Position numbers and translations under genes: made by a program
Assembly (NCBI GenBank): GCA_022848825.1
Contig: JAJISH010000126.1
Location: 1 to 7,750 of the forward strand
DNA length: 7,750 bases
Direction of reading: 5' to 3'
DNA from: Thermoplasmatota archaeon
Lineage (GTDB): Archaea > Thermoplasmatota > Thermoplasmata > RBG-16-68-12 > JAGMCJ01
Notes under the pieces: model-generated
What the model saw: the letters and a program-made list of their open reading frames with translations, nothing else
What the model was told of the DNA's origin: nothing
The model's database searches: none
Shown: positions 4,993-7,750 of the stretch, piece after piece
How the letters are laid out: the number at the start of each line of letters is the position of its first letter
How positions within the stretch are numbered: the first letter of the stretch is position 1

Positions 4993-6374
4993 TGGGAAGT
5001 TGGATGCCTAAAGGAGAAGACTCGACTGCGAACTTTGCCTGGGACCTAGGATCCAGGATATCAGAAGTGGTAGGAGATGGTGTCAAGAGGGGATTGCTGT
5101 CTGAGAAATGGCAGTTGTTCCGCAGACTCACCATCGACGACTTTCGGTACGGACCCAGTGGGTCGGGCTACAAGACTAAGCAATCGACAGCAACCAGGCA
5201 AGTCTGGGATCCGTTCGAGATCCACGACTTCTTTGTCTCCCATATTGAGCATCTACCTGAAACGAAGAAACTCGCCAACTCAATCTCCGAGAGATACGAT
5301 CTGCAGCCTGTTCAAGCGGAATACAATACCAAGGCACTCGCAATGGCAATCATTGGAGGAACACTGGAGAGAATGAATAGGAAGTGGTTGAACGATCTAA
5401 TCGTGACCTTCGCCAACGATCTTGCAGGCAGTCCAAAGAAATGGCATGTGGAGTCACATATTGAAGGCATCTGGCTAGAGCCGGATGAGGTGGAGCTTTC
5501 CGATGGTACCTTGCTCAGAAAGCCAACCCCGGAGGATTTCGAACGTGAGGTACTGGCAGATATCGCTGACATCGCCCTACCTTTTGAAACGAGTTGCGTA
5601 CCGGGTGCAATACTTGAAAGCGATTTCTTGGCGACTTCGGACCTCCAGCGCGATGTGAGAGCAGAGCAGGAAATCCTCGCACTCCGGCTTTTCGATGTTG
5701 GATCTGTCTATTCCTTGATAACACACTACACTCCCACCTCATTGTTCGCCTTCTCCTTCTCAGCGTCAACCCAAAGAGGATTTGCACCTTCAAACCAATA
5801 CATCATAGATTCAGAACGAGTCCCGAGTCTTCAGGACTTCGTGAAGGGAGTAAGACGCATTATTCCGGCAGATAGATTCTTGCTGGATTTTGGGCCTAAG
5901 GACCACATGACTGTTGCCATACAGAGGTACTCGGAAGCTCTTCTGAAGCCTGGTCCACCGGAATCTAGGTTGACTCTTGCGATCATGGGACTTGAAGCGC
6001 TGTATCTGAAATCAAGAGAAAGGTCCGAACTGAGTCTTAGACTGTCCCAGCGGGTTGGTAAGTGTCTGGCATGCTTTGGCTTCGAACCTCTGCGAGTCTT
6101 CAATGATGTCATGAGGTCGTATGAGATACGTAGCACCTATGTACATGGGGGTTTTCTGGAGAACGACAAGCGCTCTTCGATCGAAAAGAACCTGCGCAGA
6201 ATCCTGAACTACTTGAGAGTGTCGATAGTCATCTTTCTTCAGATGCAGAACGAAGAAGGTAAAGACGCTTTCATAGCATTGCTACAGCACTCCATGCTTG
6301 AAGAGAAAGCCCAGGAAAAACTGAATGATAGGTTAGAAGATCTGGAAGTTCAGCCTCCGATTCATCCTCAGTAG
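4992..6374 (+). CDS. Apea-like HEPN-domain protein, candidate ribonuclease
   Basis: The 460-residue protein ends in a HEPN domain of the Apea-like type, residues about 325-440. IMGLEALYLKSRERSELSLR (331-350) is the typical first helix with E335. SLRLSQRVGKCLACFGF follows, then YEIRSTYVHGG carries the R380-x4-H385 motif that defines HEPN ribonucleases. Known members of this superfamily cut RNA in toxin-antitoxin, abortive-infection and CRISPR systems, and the ApeA group is linked to phage defence. The first 320 residues have no motif I recognise and would be the sensor or target-binding part. It is cytosolic, with no signal peptide or membrane segment. ATG 4992 overlaps the stop of a 37-residue ORF; ATG 5004 fits the TATA-like box better. 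Both motif residues are present, so it should be active. Paired palindromic repeats flank the gene, hinting at transfer as a unit. Confidence 0.85.
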   Translation: MGSWMPKGEDSTANFAWDLGSRISEVVGDGVKRGLLSEKWQLFRRLTIDDFRYGPSGSGYKTKQSTATRQVWDPFEIHDFFVSHIEHLPETKKLANSISERYDLQPVQAEYNTKALAMAIIGGTLERMNRKWLNDLIVTFANDLAGSPKKWHVESHIEGIWLEPDEVELSDGTLLRKPTPEDFEREVLADIADIALPFETSCVPGAILESDFLATSDLQRDVRAEQEILALRLFDVGSVYSLITHYTPTSLFAFSFSASTQRGFAPSNQYIIDSERVPSLQDFVKGVRRIIPADRFLLDFGPKDHMTVAIQRYSEALLKPGPPESRLTLAIMGLEALYLKSRERSELSLRLSQRVGKCLACFGFEPLRVFNDVMRSYEIRSTYVHGGFLENDKRSSIEKNLRRILNYLRVSIVIFLQMQNEEGKDAFIALLQHSMLEEKAQEKLNDRLEDLEVQPPIHPQ

Positions 6375-6426
6375 CCAGTGGTTTCGTTTCGTTGGAATTC
6401 GATTCCAGAAATGTCTTTCTCCAATA

Positions 6427-6444
6427 TGATGTCCGACATCTCTG
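6427..6444 (+). repeat. Palindromic direct repeat flanking the HEPN gene, right copy
   Basis: TGATGTCCGACATCTCTG matches the left copy at 4895-4912 in 16 of 18 bases. It lies in the 82-base gap between the HEPN stop and the end of the convergent surface-protein gene. Confidence 0.65.
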
Positions 6445-6456
6445 CATAGTCTGACC

Positions 6457-7503
6457 TCACCCGTTGATGAGTATCCAGACAGTCTCGGATTCCACCCTTA
6501 TCCAGTACGCGTATCCTGCCCGAAGCATGTCCGAGTCTGGCAGCACCCTGAGATGATATGGACCGATGGGATCGAATCCTTCCACCCTCGAGGAACCCGC
6601 TTGGGCTTTCACATCCGCAACAGAGTAGCTCTCATTGAAGGAGGAGAATCCAACCAGATTCCATCCGCTTGACAGATGAATGTGGGTGCTCGTGGGAACG
6701 AGACCTGCTACGGTGAGATTGCTCTGTCCAGTGACGTTCACCCACAGTCCCATCGAATGGTTGACGCTCCACAATCCCCTTCTGTATTCCTTGAATGTCA
6801 TATGCCATCTCCAGTCTCGAGAAGATGAATCGTACGTCCATGCCTTGTCGTACTCGAGCGTCTGAAGAACGGTCTCAATGCTCTCATCGGATTGGACGAG
6901 AGGAATGGAGACGAGGTTCGGACCAGGCGTGAGTGGGCGAGTGAACTTACCCGCCTGATTGTCAGTGCAGCTACGGTTTCCGATGGCATTGACTGCACAC
7001 GTGACGTAGAAGTGATTGTCGGGATCTCCCTCTCCCGCGTATTCGTCCACATACGAGGATGTTCCGCTCGATACTGAATCCAACAAGACGTATCCCGTCA
7101 GGTCGGAGCTGTACTGGTCTCCCCTGAGTATGTCGTACCTCACGACGTTCCTCAGTCCTCCTAGGTCGTCGGGTGAGAGAGACCAAGTCATGGTCACGTG
7201 CTCCGTATCCCCTCCTGTGAGATATGCTTCTAGCATGTTCGGAGGAGCGGGAGGTTGAGAAGAATGTACCTGTACTGTCGCGCAGGCCTCGTTGTTCAGC
7301 TCGTTGATCTCGGTAATGTTGTCCTCGGGGTCTATGGAGACGCATATGTCGTGTTCTCCGGGCGGCGAGGCGTTCCATTGAACTTGTATGGCGTCACTGC
7401 TGCCAGCGATGAGGACGGGAATGATCTTGTCACCGTCGATCTGGTTCGACGGAGAAGGGGTTCCGTCGTGTACCCTCACGGTGACGTCTGCCGCGACCGC
7501 CAC
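6457..7503 (-). CDS. C-terminal part of a CARDB/FN3-like surface protein, downstream of a frameshift
   Basis: The piece contains 348 residues. Residues 1-82 are most of a CARDB domain, with the hallmark DPEDNITEINELNNEACATV. About 87-195 form an FN3-like beta domain (PAPPNMLEAYL to NHFYVTCAVNAIGN). About 195-348 hold two related C-terminal segments marked GPNLVSIPL and GWNLVGFSS, each with a GLWVNV or GYAYWIRV partner, a layout common at the ends of archaeal secreted proteins. There is no membrane anchor at the end. These domains are extracellular adhesion or scaffold modules. The GTG at 7503 is not a natural start: in the same frame, ATIHNSGV just upstream completes the CARDB motif, until a TAA at 7530-7528. 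The rest of the gene is in another frame, so this is the second half of one broken gene, or a gene read with a +1 shift. Confidence 0.8.
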   Translation of the reverse strand: MAVAADVTVRVHDGTPSPSNQIDGDKIIPVLIAGSSDAIQVQWNASPPGEHDICVSIDPEDNITEINELNNEACATVQVHSSQPPAPPNMLEAYLTGGDTEHVTMTWSLSPDDLGGLRNVVRYDILRGDQYSSDLTGYVLLDSVSSGTSSYVDEYAGEGDPDNHFYVTCAVNAIGNRSCTDNQAGKFTRPLTPGPNLVSIPLVQSDESIETVLQTLEYDKAWTYDSSSRDWRWHMTFKEYRRGLWSVNHSMGLWVNVTGQSNLTVAGLVPTSTHIHLSSGWNLVGFSSFNESYSVADVKAQAGSSRVEGFDPIGPYHLRVLPDSDMLRAGYAYWIRVESETVWILING

Positions 7504-7750
7504 ACCAGAGTTGTGGATTGTCGCCTCTTATTTCCACTCCTCTTGGAGCAATTAACATAGCTCGAAACCTAAGAGGGCTGTTAAAAAAGTCTGACGATCC
7601 GGCCGCTGTTACCCTGATTTTTACATCATAGGTCGCTCCTGGACCAAAGTAGTTCAAGTCAGGTGAGCCGCTTCCCCCTTCCGGGGACTCAATTGTCATA
7701 TTGCCACTCACTGTGAACCTATCTGGATCACAGATATCACACATGAATCC
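7430..7750 (-). CDS. Upstream part of the same surface protein, before the frameshift (runs off the right edge)
   Basis: The frame is open from the window edge; codons before the ATG at 7744 are also open, so the true N-terminus is outside. It reads through a Thr/Ser/Gly/Asp-rich extracellular-type sequence with a CxxC pair (CDIC) and segments such as ESPEGGSGSPDLNYFGPG and TYDVKIRVTAAGSS. At about 7532-7526 (VEIR) it leaves the coding path and runs out of frame to a stop at 7430. Skipping one base (7525) joins VEIR to ATIHNSG of the downstream CARDB domain. The real coding part here is therefore about 7526-7750. Confidence 0.6.
   Translation of the reverse strand, partial: GFMCDICDPDRFTVSGNMTIESPEGGSGSPDLNYFGPGATYDVKIRVTAAGSSDFFNSPLRFRAMLIAPRGVEIRGDNPQLWCGGRGRRHREGTRRNPFSVEPDRR

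Noticed and set aside
7583..7588. Run of six A (T in the coding strand) as a slippage site explaining the split surface protein
   Set aside because: The frame is intact across this run, and shifting there meets stops within a few codons. The break is at about 7525.

Overview
The window looks archaeal. Several genes have TATA-like boxes about 25-35 bases ahead of an ATG with little or no leader. The small regulators are an AbrB swapped-hairpin protein and a sigma-70 region 4/Tfx-type HTH protein. The right end carries a CARDB-type secreted surface protein of a kind common in Euryarchaeota. Thermoplasmatota would fit, but no marker gene here fixes the lineage. The mix of a recombinase, regulators, a HEPN protein, broken genes and long repeat-rich DNA reads as an accessory region or genomic island.

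Layout. (1) 1-374, minus strand: the start of a tyrosine recombinase, cut by the left edge. (2) 375-532: intergenic, with a clear TATA box for the rightward gene. (3) 533-1687, plus: a 384-residue winged-helix protein of unknown function. (4) 1688-3758: about 2 kb with no convincing gene, but far from featureless. It holds three diverged copies of an 81-base core (2045-2125, 2673-2753, 3466-3546). Their conserved blocks sit at identical offsets, one predicted stem shows compensatory changes, and each core is followed by a tail rich in GCTA words. The cores appear to close three tandem, cassette-like units that begin at GATGCTA (1815, 2175, 2779; a fourth boundary lies at 3595). (5) 3759-4091, plus: a small HTH regulator. 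(6) 4207-4527, minus: a two-helix membrane protein. (7) 4636-4803, plus: an AbrB-family protein. (8) 4879-4992, plus: a possible 37-residue ORF whose stop overlaps the next start (TAATG). (9) 4992-6374, plus: a 460-residue protein with an Apea-like HEPN domain and an intact Rx4H motif, bracketed by two near-identical 18-base palindromic repeats. (10) 6457-7750, minus: the C-terminal part of a CARDB/FN3-like surface protein, split by a +1 frameshift near 7525 and running off the right edge.

How the parts may work together. A recombinase divergent from a row of units that share a structured end is the geometry of an integron-like or cassette-type system, but canonical attC motifs are absent, so this is a hypothesis. 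The HEPN protein is the best candidate effector (RNA cleavage, defence or toxin-like). The AbrB protein and the 37-residue ORF just upstream are possible regulators or partners. The direct repeats around the HEPN gene suggest it may have moved as a unit or is controlled by a regulator that binds both sites.
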